NCBI GenBank assembly: GCA_963766005.1
Contig: CAVXYG010000010.1
Location: forward strand, 1-64,000
Source: CAVXYG01 sp963766005
GTDB lineage: Bacteria; Actinomycetota; Actinomycetes; S36-B12; GCA-2699445
Length of the DNA: 64,000 nt
Reading direction: 5' to 3'
Made by a program: the position numbers and the translations under genes. This document shows, one piece after another, positions 42,378-52,205 of this stretch. The notes below the pieces were generated by a model. The model made no database searches. It had not been told where the DNA came from and saw only the letters and a list, made by a program, of their open reading frames with translations. The first letter of the stretch is position 1. The number at the start of each line of letters is the position of its first letter.

Positions 42378-45143
42378 TCAAACGGGGTCCGAAACCTGGG
42401 CTGAATCCTCGTCGGAAGCGAGACCGACCTCAGATCGCACGCGATCGGATGGGGCACCGCCCGGGTCGTGCTCGACGTCGTGCGGATCGTGCCGGGCGCC
42501 ATGATCGTCGGCGGTCTGGCGCACGTCGCGCGCATCCCCCGACTGCTGGTCACCCGGACGGGTCCGGGCATCGGCGGCGCCCGCGCTTGCCCATTCCTCA
42601 CCGGGTGCCTCAGCCGCAGTATCGGCCTGCACCGACCCGCTCGGCCCTGGGTCAACCGCCGTCGCCGCCTCGGCCTGCGACCCTGCCTCGCCGGGCGCGC
42701 CTTGGACGGCAGAGGAGTCCGTGTCCTGCGGCTCGGCGGCCGGCGCTTGGTCGGAAGCAGCCTCGCCGGTCTGCAACCCGGCAGCCGGAGCCCGATCGGG
42801 CCCCATCTCGCCGGCCTGGGCCGCTGCACTGCGCGCGGCACCCGGCACCGACTCTGCGCCCAGAAGGTCGTTGGCCGGCGAACCGGCGGGCCCGGGCTCC
42901 CCCGAGGCCGGGGTCACAGGTCCGACGACCGCGACCTCTGGCTCTGCCTGTGCGGCCTGCCCCTCCTGGGCCGCCGAGTCGCCCGCCTCCTCGGCGACGG
43001 GCTCCCCCGGACCGTGCTCCGCCTCGGCGTCGGGCTCGGAATGCGACTCCTCGGCCGGGTCGTCCTGCGCCTTCATCATGATCTCGACCGGGTCGTGGGC
43101 GCCGCTCGGCTTGACCGGCTTGCGCCGCCCGTTGACGGGGGCTCCGGCGTGGTCGAAGTGGATCCGCACACCGCGGCCGTTGCACGCGTCGCACGACTCG
43201 CTGAAGGTCTCCAGCAAGCCGCCGCCGATCCGTTTGCGGGTCATCTGCGCCAGTCCCAGCGAGGTGATCTCCGTGACCTGGTGCTTCGTCCGATCCCGGC
43301 CGAGGCATTCCACGAGCCGCCGCAGCACAAGGTCGCGGTTGCTCTCCAGCACCATGTCGATGAAGTCGATGACGATGATGCCGCCGATATCGCGCAGTCG
43401 GACCTGGCGGACGATCTCCTCGGCCGCTTCGAGGTTGTTCTCCGTGACGGTCTCCTCGAGGTCACCGCCCTGTCCGGTGAACTTGCCGGTGTTGACGTCG
43501 ATGACCGTCATGGCTTCGGTGTGCTCGATGATGAGCGAGCCGCCCGAGGGCAGCCATACCTTGCGGTCCAACGCCTTGGCCAGCTGCTCGTCGATGCGGT
43601 AGTGGGCGAAGACGTCGTCGGTACCGGTCCACTTGCTGACACGGTCGGCGAGGTCCGGTGCAACGGAGTCGACGTACTGCTTGACCTGCTTCCACGCCTT
43701 GTCCCCGGACACCTCCACCGATGCGAAATCCTCGTTGAAGATGTCGCGCACGACCCGGATCGCCAGGTCGGGCTCGGCGTGCAGCCGTTGCGGGGGCGAG
43801 GCTGCCTTGGCTTTGCGCTGGATCTCCTGCCAGGTGTTCGCCAGGCGGGTGACGTCGCGCTCCAACTCGTCATCGCTGGCGCCCTCGGCAGCGGTGCGGA
43901 CGATGACGCCGACATCATCGGGCACGATGCGCTTCAGGACCGTCCGCAACCGACTGCGCTCCGTGTCGGGGAGCTTCCGGCTGATGCCGGTCATCGATCC
44001 GTCCGGCACGAAGACGAGGTAGCGGCCGGGCAGCGAGATCTGGCTGGTGAGCCGGGCGCCCTTGTGTCCGATCGGGTCCTTGGTCACCTGCACCAGCACC
44101 GGATCGCCGGACTTCAGCGCGAACTCGATGCGCTTGGGCTGGCCGTCGAGTCCCGCAGCGTCCCAGTTCACCTCGCCGGCGTAGAGCACGGCGTTGCGCC
44201 CGCGGCCGATGTCGACGAACGCCGCCTCCATGCTCGGCAGCACGTTCTGCACCCGCCCGAGGTAGACGTTGCCCACGATCGAGGGCGAGGCGCCGGATTC
44301 CTTCGTGACGTAGTGCTCGGCCAGAACGCCGTCCTCGAGGACGGCGATCTGGGTCACGTCCTCTCGCTGCCGGACCACCATCGAACGTTCAACGGCCTCG
44401 CGCCGGGCGAGGAACTCCGCCTCGGAGAGGATTGGCGCGCGGCGTCGGCCCGCTTCGCGGCCCTCGCGGCGCCGCTGCTTCTTCGCCTCCAACCGGGTCG
44501 ATCCCTTGACGCCGGTCACCCGCTGCGACTGCTCGGACTCCTTCGGTGCCCTGACCTTGGTCACCGTGTTCGGGTCGTCGGACTCCGACTCGCCGTCCCC
44601 GCCGTCTCCGCCGGATCCGCGGCGCCGCCGGCGGCGGCGCTTCGTGCTGCTGCCGCCTCCTGTGCTCCCACCGGAGGTGTCGTCGTCGGCGTCACCGGCG
44701 GTGTCGTCAGCGGACTGCGGGGTCTCCGAAGCAGGCTCGGCGCCAGAATCGATCGGCTGGTCCGAGGACTCCTCGAGGGCCGCGGCGCTCTTGGCCTCAG
44801 CTCCGCCGGACTTGCCCTTGCGATTGCGCGAACGCCGGCGCGCGGGTTGCGCGGACCCGTCGTCGGACTCCTCCTCGGGTTCCGGTGCCGACCGGACGGC
44901 CGGCAGCTCCGGCTTCCGGAACACGGCGATCGCGGCCGGCGCCGCAGCGGCCTGGGCCGGCTGCGGCGGGGCCGGCGGCGGGGCGGGAACAGCCGGCCCG
45001 GTGTGGCTGAACGGATTGGTCACCGTGGGCGGCGGACCTGCCGGCCGGGATGCCGCGCGGCGCGGTCGCGACGCGGCCTCGGGTTCGGGTCCCTCCCCCT
45101 GGCCCGTCGCGGTGGTCTCTGGTGTCTCGATCTCCTCGAGCAT
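42378..45143 (-). CDS. rne: ribonuclease E/G
   Basis: 921-aa endoribonuclease for rRNA processing and mRNA decay. Residues ~1-250 are a disordered Glu/Ser/Arg-rich arm. The S1 domain follows (NVYLGRVQNVLPSMEAAFVD), then the catalytic core with Asp residues in AMTVIDVNTGKFTGQGG and IGGIIVIDFIDMVLESNRDL. The zinc-link Cys pair is ESCDACNGRGVRIHF. Residues ~690-921 form an acidic, Ala/Pro/Glu-rich tail. This layout, with arms on both sides of the core, is the actinobacterial type. AAGGAG precedes the ATG. Confidence 0.93.
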   Translation of the reverse strand: MLEEIETPETTATGQGEGPEPEAASRPRRAASRPAGPPPTVTNPFSHTGPAVPAPPPAPPQPAQAAAAPAAIAVFRKPELPAVRSAPEPEEESDDGSAQPARRRSRNRKGKSGGAEAKSAAALEESSDQPIDSGAEPASETPQSADDTAGDADDDTSGGSTGGGSSTKRRRRRRRGSGGDGGDGESESDDPNTVTKVRAPKESEQSQRVTGVKGSTRLEAKKQRRREGREAGRRRAPILSEAEFLARREAVERSMVVRQREDVTQIAVLEDGVLAEHYVTKESGASPSIVGNVYLGRVQNVLPSMEAAFVDIGRGRNAVLYAGEVNWDAAGLDGQPKRIEFALKSGDPVLVQVTKDPIGHKGARLTSQISLPGRYLVFVPDGSMTGISRKLPDTERSRLRTVLKRIVPDDVGVIVRTAAEGASDDELERDVTRLANTWQEIQRKAKAASPPQRLHAEPDLAIRVVRDIFNEDFASVEVSGDKAWKQVKQYVDSVAPDLADRVSKWTGTDDVFAHYRIDEQLAKALDRKVWLPSGGSLIIEHTEAMTVIDVNTGKFTGQGGDLEETVTENNLEAAEEIVRQVRLRDIGGIIVIDFIDMVLESNRDLVLRRLVECLGRDRTKHQVTEITSLGLAQMTRKRIGGGLLETFSESCDACNGRGVRIHFDHAGAPVNGRRKPVKPSGAHDPVEIMMKAQDDPAEESHSEPDAEAEHGPGEPVAEEAGDSAAQEGQAAQAEPEVAVVGPVTPASGEPGPAGSPANDLLGAESVPGAARSAAAQAGEMGPDRAPAAGLQTGEAASDQAPAAEPQDTDSSAVQGAPGEAGSQAEAATAVDPGPSGSVQADTAAEAPGEEWASAGAADARTRPGDQQSGDARDVRQTADDHGARHDPHDVEHDPGGAPSDRVRSEVGLASDEDSAQVSDPV

Positions 45144-45243
45144 GCGCTCGACTCCTTATGCGCCTCGGGTGCTTGCACCGCGCGAGGCTCGTCCCGGGCC
45201 GATCTGCTCCGTGCCGATCGGCAAAGCCTTGGTTGCGCCCTGG

Positions 45244-46011
45244 CTAGGCGCGGGACGCCGCCCGCCGATCCGGGTCCAACGGGTCAGCGATGCCGACTCC
45301 GTCGGACATGAGCGGACCCTGCGCACGTCGACAGATCCTCGGTGCCTGCGACTGCGGCAATCCGGCCGCTCGCTCAAGAGCGGTGAGCACGTCCAGAGGT
45401 CGTACCGACGGTGTGACGTGTCGAACAACCACCTGCAGTATGGCACAGCGCGTCTCTCCCGCCACAGATTGCGAACCGTCTGACACGTCGGCGGCCACGA
45501 TGGCGGCCCGGACGTCGATCGTGGTGCGGCCCTTCTTCGTGACGCGTTCCACGGCCACGCTGCGTTGTGCTAGCAGCGTGGCCACCGCGGTCCGCACGAC
45601 CGGTTCGGCGAGGTCGGGCAGCTCGATCGTCCAGGCACTGACCTCCAGCCGGCTCGCGAAGTCGTCCTTCTCGGCCGGGACCACCTCCACGATGTCGAAC
45701 CCGGCAGGCAGACCTGCGGCCAGGACGTCGCGCAGCTCGACGGTCGACACCGGTCGCGTCAAGCCGAGCTCGAAGTACTCCCCCTCGCTGGCCACACCGG
45801 TCTGCACGGTGTTGGTGTAGGAGATCCGCGGGTGGGGGCTGAAGCCCGAGGAGAAGGCGATGGGCACGCCTCCGCGCCGCACTGCCCGCTCCAACGCGCG
45901 CTGGAAGTCCCGCGCCGAGGAGAAACGCATCCGCCCTGTCTTCCGGTACCGGACCCGGTAGCGGGCCGCGATGGGCGCGTTGTCGCGCTGCGGCGGTTGT
46001 CGTTTGCTCAT
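45244..46011 (-). CDS. DUF2344 (TIGR03936) protein, radical SAM partner
   Basis: 255 aa. ARYRVRYRKTGRMRFSSARD, FQRALERAVRRGGVPIAFSS and GFSPHPRISYTNTVQTGVAS match TIGR03936/DUF2344. In many bacteria this domain is fused to the C-terminus of a TIGR03960 radical SAM protein; here the two are separate, 25 bp apart, in the order SAM then DUF2344. Resemblance of the N-terminal part to tRNA-binding/pseudouridine-type folds has been suggested, but the reaction is unknown. I chose the ATG at 46011; the longer frame overlaps its neighbour. Confidence 0.85.
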   Translation of the reverse strand: MSKRQPPQRDNAPIAARYRVRYRKTGRMRFSSARDFQRALERAVRRGGVPIAFSSGFSPHPRISYTNTVQTGVASEGEYFELGLTRPVSTVELRDVLAAGLPAGFDIVEVVPAEKDDFASRLEVSAWTIELPDLAEPVVRTAVATLLAQRSVAVERVTKKGRTTIDVRAAIVAADVSDGSQSVAGETRCAILQVVVRHVTPSVRPLDVLTALERAAGLPQSQAPRICRRAQGPLMSDGVGIADPLDPDRRAASRA

Positions 46012-46036
46012 CGCCGCGCTCCCGAGGCGACGGTCA

Positions 46037-47968
46037 TCACGCCTCCATGGCCGGCATTGCCGGCATGGCCAGCCAGGTCTTCCCGGTCGGCCCGATCTGG
46101 ATCTCGGTGTCCATGACGTCGCACACCCCGCATGCCGAGCACGGCGCCCACCGGCAATCCGCCACCTCCGTCTGCGCCAGCGCCGCTTCCCAGTCCGCCC
46201 ACAACCACTCGCGATCCAGGCCGGAGTCGAGGTGGTCCCACGGCAAGATCTCCTCCCCGTCGCGCTCCCTGGTGGTGTACCAGTCCAAGTCCACCGGGGC
46301 ATCGGCCCAGACCTGCTCGGCCGCCGTACGCCAGCGCTGGTAGGAGAAGTGCTCGCTCCAGCCGTCGAATCGTCCGCCGTCGCGCCAGACAGCCTCGATG
46401 ACCTCGCCCACCCTGCGGTCACCGCGAGCGAGCAGTCCCTCTACTGCACCCGGCTGCCCATCGTGGTATCGGATGCCGATGCTGCGGCCGTACTCCCGGT
46501 TCGCCCGGATCGCCTCCCGCAGCTTCCGCAGCCGCGCATCGGTGGCGTCCGGCCCCAACTGCGCAGCCCATTGGAACGGAGTGTGCGGCTTGGGCACGAA
46601 CCCGCCGATCGACACGGTGCAGCGGATGTCGAAGCGGCCGGAGACCTCGCGGCCGGTCTTGATGACGTTGGCCGCCATCGCCGCGATCTGCAGCACGTCC
46701 TCGTCGGTCTCAGTGGGCAGACCGCACATGAAGTACAGCTTCACGTGGCGCCATCCCGCGGCGTAGGCGGCCGCCACGGTCCGGATGAGGTCCTCCTCGG
46801 TGACCATCTTGTTGATCACCCTCCGCAGCCGTTCGCTGCCGCCCTCCGGCGCGAAGGTCAGCCCCGACCGCCGGCCGTTGCGGGTCAGTTCGTCGGCGAG
46901 TTCGATGTTGAAGGCATCCACTCGGGTGCTGGGCAGGCTGAGCGAGATCTGGGAGTCCTCGTACCGGTCGGCGAGGCCCTTGGCCAGCTCCCCGATCTCG
47001 GAGTGGTCCGCACTCGACAGCGAGAGGAGGCCGACCTCCTCGAACCCCGTGGCCCGCAGGCTGGCGTCCACCATCTGCGCCAGCGTCGCCGCGGACCGTT
47101 CCCGAACCGGACGGGTGATCATGCCGGCCTGGCAGAAACGGCAGCCGCGGGTGCACCCGCGGAAGATCTCGACGCTGGCGCGCTCGTGCACGGTCTCTGC
47201 CAGCGGGACCAGGGGCGCCTTGGGGTAGGGCCACTCGTCGAGGTTCTCCAACGTGTACTTCTGGACTCGGAACGGTACTCCGGCGCGGTTGGGGCGCACT
47301 GCCTCGATCTGCCCGTCGGGGCGGTACGCCACGTCGTAGAAACTGGGGACATACACTCCGGCCGTGCTTGCGAGACGCTGCAGCAGGGTCTCGCGATCCC
47401 ATGCCTCGCCCTTGCCGCGCTCCAGCACGGCGCTGATGGCCGACACCGCCTCCTCGCCGTCGCCGAGCACCGCTCCGTCGATGTAGTCCGCGATCGGCTC
47501 CGGGTTGAACGCGGCGTGCCCGCCGACGATGACCAGCGGGTCGCCGTGCGTCCGGTCCGACGCGCGCAGCGGAATCCCCGCGAGGTCCAGCAGGGTCAAC
47601 AGATTGGTGTAGCCGAGCTCGGTCGCCAGGGAGACGCCGAGGACGTCGAATGCTCCCAGAGGACGATGCGCGTCGACGGTGAAGGCCTCGACACCCGCGT
47701 CGCGCATCAGGGCCTCGAGGTCCGGCCAGACGGCGTAGGCGCGCTCAGCGAGGGTGCCGGGGCGCTCGTTGAGGACCTCGTACAGGATCTGCATCCCCTG
47801 GTTCGGCGCCCCGACCTCGTAGGCGTCCGGGTAGCACAGGGCCCATCGGACCGGATGGGCGTCCCAGTCCTTCGTCACGGCGTTCACCTCGCCGCCGAGG
47901 TACTGGATCGGTTTGGCCACCTTGGTCAGCAGCGGCTCGAGCCGCTCGTACACCGAGCCAACGGGCAC
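46037..47968 (-). CDS. TIGR03960 family B12-binding-type radical SAM protein
   Basis: 643 aa. Residues ~1-230 form a cobalamin-binding-like domain (ALCYPDAYEVGAPNQGMQIL; GDPLVIVGGHAAFNPEPIAD). The radical SAM core carries EIFRGCTRGCRFCQAGMITR (CxxxCxxC), with SLPSTRVDAFNIELADEL and LTFAPEGGSERLRRVINKM. A Cys-rich end, CRWAPCSACGVCDV, may hold another metal site. The reaction is unknown; RNA or protein modification is suggested by its lasting association with RNase E and L21/L27 genes. Starts with GTG (47968) after GGAGG. Confidence 0.9.
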   Translation of the reverse strand: MPVGSVYERLEPLLTKVAKPIQYLGGEVNAVTKDWDAHPVRWALCYPDAYEVGAPNQGMQILYEVLNERPGTLAERAYAVWPDLEALMRDAGVEAFTVDAHRPLGAFDVLGVSLATELGYTNLLTLLDLAGIPLRASDRTHGDPLVIVGGHAAFNPEPIADYIDGAVLGDGEEAVSAISAVLERGKGEAWDRETLLQRLASTAGVYVPSFYDVAYRPDGQIEAVRPNRAGVPFRVQKYTLENLDEWPYPKAPLVPLAETVHERASVEIFRGCTRGCRFCQAGMITRPVRERSAATLAQMVDASLRATGFEEVGLLSLSSADHSEIGELAKGLADRYEDSQISLSLPSTRVDAFNIELADELTRNGRRSGLTFAPEGGSERLRRVINKMVTEEDLIRTVAAAYAAGWRHVKLYFMCGLPTETDEDVLQIAAMAANVIKTGREVSGRFDIRCTVSIGGFVPKPHTPFQWAAQLGPDATDARLRKLREAIRANREYGRSIGIRYHDGQPGAVEGLLARGDRRVGEVIEAVWRDGGRFDGWSEHFSYQRWRTAAEQVWADAPVDLDWYTTRERDGEEILPWDHLDSGLDREWLWADWEAALAQTEVADCRWAPCSACGVCDVMDTEIQIGPTGKTWLAMPAMPAMEA

Positions 47969-48309
47969 ACGAACCTCCGAGGATCATCCAGTCCAGACTT
48001 GGGCGCTTCCCAGGTTAGCGACACTGCGACCAGACCGACGATTCCGCGGCACCAGTGCCGAACGGCTGAGGACTGCGCCGCAGGCTGGGGCGGTAGCGCC
48101 ACCGAGGTCGGATTCACGCTGGATTCTGCGGCGACTACCCCTCTGCCCCGGGTCCGGACCGGCTGGCGACCGCCGGCGCACCGATCGGGACACTGCCGGA
48201 TCCGCGACTCATCGGGACTGCCAGGAGTGGCTGCAGCGACGGTGTCCGCCGGTCAGTCGCTCCTCGGGGGCGGGTCGACCGGACGACGATCGGTCGGGCG
48301 GACCGGCCC
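47969..48309. other. intergenic region between the radical SAM gene and rodA, no gene seen
   Basis: 341 bp. Frames here are short and of chance composition. It must contain the promoter for the minus-strand radical SAM operon, with GGAGG just before its GTG. No clear -35/-10 pair, hairpin or repeat was identified. Confidence 0.5.
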
Positions 48310-49557
48310 TCAGCGCTGGTGCGCGGGTCCGGGGCCAATGCCGGGCGGCGGCTGCTCCCAGCCGCGCCAGTGGCGGTCCGAGGGTCGCACCAGGACGCCC
48401 CGCTGGCGCCGGATGTGCAGCACCTGCAGCACCCCGATCGCCACCCAGGTCGCCATGATCGACGTGCCGCCGAACGAGACGAAGGGCAGCGTCACTCCGG
48501 TCACGGGGGTGATCCCCAGGTTCATCCCGATGTTCTCGAAGGCCTGGAAACCGAGCCAGGCCACGATCCCGGCCGCCACGAGGCGGGAGAAGAGGTCGTC
48601 TGCGCGAGCCGCGATGACCAGTCCCCGCCAGAGGATCACCGCGAGCAGCACGATCACACCGGCGGCTCCGACCAGGCCCAACTCCTCGCCGACGACGGAG
48701 AAGATGAAGTCGCTCTCGTTGACCGGCACGAAGGAACCCTGCGTCTGCGATCCGTTGAACAGGCCCTGCCCGAACACCCCGCCGCCGGCGATGGCCACGC
48801 GCGCCTGCAAGGTGTTGTACCCGGCCGCCAAGCCGTCGGCCTCGGGTCGCAGGAAGGCCGTGAGCCGATCCATCTGGTAGTCCTGCAGCAGGCCGACCTG
48901 GACCACGACGATGCCTGCCAGACAGGCGCCGCCCAGCAACCCCAGCACCCAGCGCACCGGAGCGCCGGCGATCACGATCATCGAGAACGCGATGGCCGCC
49001 ATCACCAGCATCGTTCCGGTGTCGTTCTGGACGAGCACGAGCGCGAGCGGCACCGCGGCGATGGCCAGCGAGCGCAGCACGGCCCTGCCTCCGGCCGACT
49101 CCATCACGCTCGCCGACCCCATCGCCGCCAGCAGCAGAATGAGGCCGATCTTCATGAACTCCGACGGTTGGAGCGTGAACCCCCCGGGCAGTTGGAGCCA
49201 GGCCCGCGCCCCTGCGAGGGACAGCCCGAGCGGTGTGAGCGTGAGCGCGACCAGGAGCAGGCCGAGGACGTACCACCAGGGGGCCACGATGCGGAACATC
49301 GAGAATGGCGTGCGGGAGACGCCGTAGGCCAGCAGCAGGCCGATGGCCAGCGCCACCGCCTGCCGCTTGGCCGCTGCCGTGGGGTCCTGGCCGGCCGCCG
49401 CCAGCTCGGGGGCACTGGCGGACCAGACGAGTGCCACGCCGAGCACCGACAGGCCGACGGCTGCGGCGAGGAGGAGCGGATCCAGGTCCGCGAGGTGCCG
49501 CCAGCGCCGGGTTGCCCGCGCTTCGCGGCGGCGATCGGCAAGATCGAGTGCAGTCAC
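48310..49557 (-). CDS. rodA: SEDS peptidoglycan glycosyltransferase RodA
   Basis: 415-aa polytopic protein that polymerises lipid II during elongation. About ten membrane helices; signature PGGFTLQPSEFMKIGLILLL, YNTLQARVAIAGGGVFGQGL, FVPVNESDFIFSVVGEELGL and TGVTLPFVSFGGTSIMATW. The GTG at 49557 overlaps the mrdA stop (GTGA), so the polymerase and its partner transpeptidase are coupled. The short basic N-terminal arm and Pro-rich tail are cytoplasmic. Confidence 0.95.
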   Translation of the reverse strand: MTALDLADRRREARATRRWRHLADLDPLLLAAAVGLSVLGVALVWSASAPELAAAGQDPTAAAKRQAVALAIGLLLAYGVSRTPFSMFRIVAPWWYVLGLLLVALTLTPLGLSLAGARAWLQLPGGFTLQPSEFMKIGLILLLAAMGSASVMESAGGRAVLRSLAIAAVPLALVLVQNDTGTMLVMAAIAFSMIVIAGAPVRWVLGLLGGACLAGIVVVQVGLLQDYQMDRLTAFLRPEADGLAAGYNTLQARVAIAGGGVFGQGLFNGSQTQGSFVPVNESDFIFSVVGEELGLVGAAGVIVLLAVILWRGLVIAARADDLFSRLVAAGIVAWLGFQAFENIGMNLGITPVTGVTLPFVSFGGTSIMATWVAIGVLQVLHIRRQRGVLVRPSDRHWRGWEQPPPGIGPGPAHQR

Positions 49558-51698
49558 CGGTCCCCCTCTGCATCCGGCTGTTCCACGACACCGGACGCCT
49601 CGCCCTGGCCCAGCTGAGCAGCCGGCACGGACGCGCTCGCGCCCGGCTGAGGCACCTCGCTCATCGGCGCGCCGCCGGTGAGGACGCTGCGCTGAGGATC
49701 GATGGAACTCCCCTCGACGCCGAAGATCGCCTCGTAGATCGCCCGCACCGAAGGCGCGGAGGTACCGCCGCCGGTCCCGCCCTGGGTCACCATCATGATC
49801 ACGGCGTAGCGCGGCCGGTCGGCCGGTGCGAAGGAGGCGAACCACGACGTGGAGGGTCTGCCGCCGGGAACCTGCGCCGATCCGGTCTTCCCTGCCACGG
49901 GGACCCGGTCCAACGGGAAGCCGGCGAAGGCCGCAGCGGCCGAACCGCGCGAGGTCACGCCCCGCATCGCTGTGGTGAGGAAGCCGAGCGTCGATGGGTC
50001 GACCGCCACCTGGCCGAGCACCTCCGGCGCGAACTCCGTCACCGCGCCGTCCTGACCCACCAGCGCCTTGGCCACCTGGGGGCGGTAGCGAGTGCCTCCG
50101 TTGGCGATCGCGGCATAGGCCACCGCCAACTGCAGCGGTGTGATGGAGGTCAACCCCTGGCCGATGCTGGCGTTGATGGCGTCGCCCTGGCGCCACAGGC
50201 CCCCGGACTGGCAGTGCTCACGGTCCAGCTCGGTGTATTCCTCCGCGAGCTGCGGATCGGTCACCCGCAGCTCCGGGTAGCCCTCCTCGGCGGCCGAGCA
50301 CCACCGTTCGCGCAACTGCTCCCACTGGGAGCGCTTCGTCAGCCGGCCGGAGACCAGACCGGTCGCCTCGCCGGGCAGATCGATGCCGGTGGGCTGGCCC
50401 AAGCCGAAGTCCTCGGCGACGCCGAAGACCGGGTCCGCGGCGTCCGGCCCAGCACCTTCGCCGCCGGCGGACCGCCATATCTGGTCGGCCGCGGAGTAGA
50501 AGACCGTATTGCACGAGACTTCCAGGGCGCGTTGCAGCGAGATCGTGCCGTACCCCTTGCTCTCGAAGTTGGCGAAGTTGCGACCGCCTGCTGCATAGCT
50601 GCTGGGGCAGGGATACTCGGCGTCGAGGGCGAAGCCGGCCTCGGCCATGGCCGCCACGGTGAACGGCTTGAAGGTGGAGCCGGGTGCGTACGTTCCCTGC
50701 AGCGGCGTGAACAGCAGCGCCCCGCTGTCGGCCAGCGACTGGTACTGCTGCGCCGAGATCCCGCCGTCGAAGACCGACGGGGAGTAGTCCGGGTAGGACG
50801 CCATGGCCAGCACCCGGCCGTTCGTCACATCGAGCACGACCGCTGCCGCGGAGTCGGCAGCCAGGTCCGCCTCCTCGGTGGCGCGCGCCCGCTCCACGGC
50901 CGCGGCCAACTGGTCCTCCACCACCGCCTGCAGTGCCGCGTCGATGCTCGTCACGAGCGTGGACCCGTCGGTCCCCGGCTCGTGTGCCAGGGTTCGGACC
51001 TCCCTGCCGGCCGTGTCGACCTCAACGGTGCGGCGGCTCGGGGTCCCGCGCAGATCGACCTCGTAGCGCTCCTCCAACCCGCCGCGGCCGACGACGTCAT
51101 CGGGACGGTACGGCCCCTGCGCCAGTTCCTCCTCGCTGACAGCGCCGAGCCGGCCGAGCAGGTGCCCGGCTCGCTCCCCCGCGCGGCCGGGGTAGGAGCG
51201 CACCGTGATGGTGTCGACGCCGAAGCCGGGGAACCGGGCCGGCTGCTCAATGATCGGCAGCACGGTCGTCAGGTCGATGTCAGCTGCGATCGGGATCGGA
51301 GCCGAGGGGCTGCCGTCCCAGCACTGCCCCGGAGCCGCGCGCGGGCTGTCGCATGGTGTGAGTTGGGCATCCACTGCCCCGAAGTCGGTGCCGAGCAGGT
51401 CGGCGACCGCGGTGACGATGTCGGCCCCGTCCTCGGGCAGGGCGTACAGCGCCTCGAGGTCGGCCACGACCCGCAGGACCTGTCGATTGGCAGCCATCGG
51501 GCGGCCCGCCTGGTCCACGATGGCTCCGCGCACCGGCTCATCCACAAGGACGCGCACCCGGTTGTCCTGAGCGGCCGCCGCGGCCTCCGCGCCGGTACCC
51601 ACCTGCAACTGGACGGTGCGGCCGAGGAGTACGGCGACCATCGCCGTCATGAGGACCGCGAAGACCGCGAGCCGAGCGCTGGACTGCTGCATCGTCAC
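49554..51698 (-). CDS. mrdA: penicillin-binding protein 2 (elongation transpeptidase)
   Basis: 714 aa. An N-terminal membrane anchor (LAVFAVLMTAMVAVLLGRTV), pedestal domain and transpeptidase domain. The active-site Ser-x2-Lys is TYAPGSTFKPFTVAAMAEAG, and the KTG motif is PVAGKTGSAQVPGGRPSTSW. QGLTSITPLQLAVAYAAIAN is the usual block between them. It cross-links side-wall peptidoglycan with RodA. 3 bp after mreD. Confidence 0.95.
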   Translation of the reverse strand: MTMQQSSARLAVFAVLMTAMVAVLLGRTVQLQVGTGAEAAAAAQDNRVRVLVDEPVRGAIVDQAGRPMAANRQVLRVVADLEALYALPEDGADIVTAVADLLGTDFGAVDAQLTPCDSPRAAPGQCWDGSPSAPIPIAADIDLTTVLPIIEQPARFPGFGVDTITVRSYPGRAGERAGHLLGRLGAVSEEELAQGPYRPDDVVGRGGLEERYEVDLRGTPSRRTVEVDTAGREVRTLAHEPGTDGSTLVTSIDAALQAVVEDQLAAAVERARATEEADLAADSAAAVVLDVTNGRVLAMASYPDYSPSVFDGGISAQQYQSLADSGALLFTPLQGTYAPGSTFKPFTVAAMAEAGFALDAEYPCPSSYAAGGRNFANFESKGYGTISLQRALEVSCNTVFYSAADQIWRSAGGEGAGPDAADPVFGVAEDFGLGQPTGIDLPGEATGLVSGRLTKRSQWEQLRERWCSAAEEGYPELRVTDPQLAEEYTELDREHCQSGGLWRQGDAINASIGQGLTSITPLQLAVAYAAIANGGTRYRPQVAKALVGQDGAVTEFAPEVLGQVAVDPSTLGFLTTAMRGVTSRGSAAAAFAGFPLDRVPVAGKTGSAQVPGGRPSTSWFASFAPADRPRYAVIMMVTQGGTGGGTSAPSVRAIYEAIFGVEGSSIDPQRSVLTGGAPMSEVPQPGASASVPAAQLGQGEASGVVEQPDAEGDR

Positions 51699-51701
51699 TG
51701 C

Positions 51702-52205
51702 CTAGCCACGCCCCGGCGCGGCGGCGACGGCCGTGCTCACCGCGGGCGCCACCACGGTGGCCAGCAGTGCGCAGTACGCGGCCTGCAGGCAGGCGAGGAG
51801 GATGGCGGGGAGAACGCCGGGCCAGCCGTCGCCCCAGAAGGCGGCGAAGAGCAGCGAGACGGCAGACAGCGCGGCACCGGCGACTGCCGCGATCGCCGCC
51901 AACTCGCCGCGTGCCAGTCGCTCGCCCGCGGCCCTGGAACCGACTTGATAGCCGACCACGGCGTACAGGGCTGCTGCCAGGCCGAGGGGGGCGGCCGAGG
52001 GCGGGGAGATGGCAACGAGCAGTCCTGCGGCGAATCCCGTGACGGCAGCCGTGTTCGCGCCAGCGGTGAGGGCGACGCCGATGACCACCAGCAGGAGCAG
52101 GTCGGGCGTGGGGCCGGGCAGCGGCATCCGAGCCAGCACCGCGGTCTGCAGCACGACGGCCAGCAGCAGCAGTCCACTCACCACGGCCATCCGCATCGCG
52201 GTCAC
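51702..52205 (-). CDS. mreD: rod-shape protein MreD
   Basis: 167-aa, largely hydrophobic protein with about five membrane helices (MAVVSGLLLLAVVLQTAVLA; DLLLLVVIGVALTAGANTAA). Position between mreC and mrdA identifies it; MreD sequences are poorly conserved. The GTG at 52205 overlaps the mreC stop (GTGA). The longer open frame extends into mreC and mreB and is not coding. Confidence 0.88.
   Translation of the reverse strand: MTAMRMAVVSGLLLLAVVLQTAVLARMPLPGPTPDLLLLVVIGVALTAGANTAAVTGFAAGLLVAISPPSAAPLGLAAALYAVVGYQVGSRAAGERLARGELAAIAAVAGAALSAVSLLFAAFWGDGWPGVLPAILLACLQAAYCALLATVVAPAVSTAVAAAPGRG

Noticed and set aside
42468..45311. 947-codon plus frame over RNase E
   Set aside because: Antisense shadow; the minus strand has S1 and RNase E/G motifs.
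45971..48880. 969-codon plus frame over the radical SAM and rodA genes
   Set aside because: Antisense shadow with no recognisable domain.
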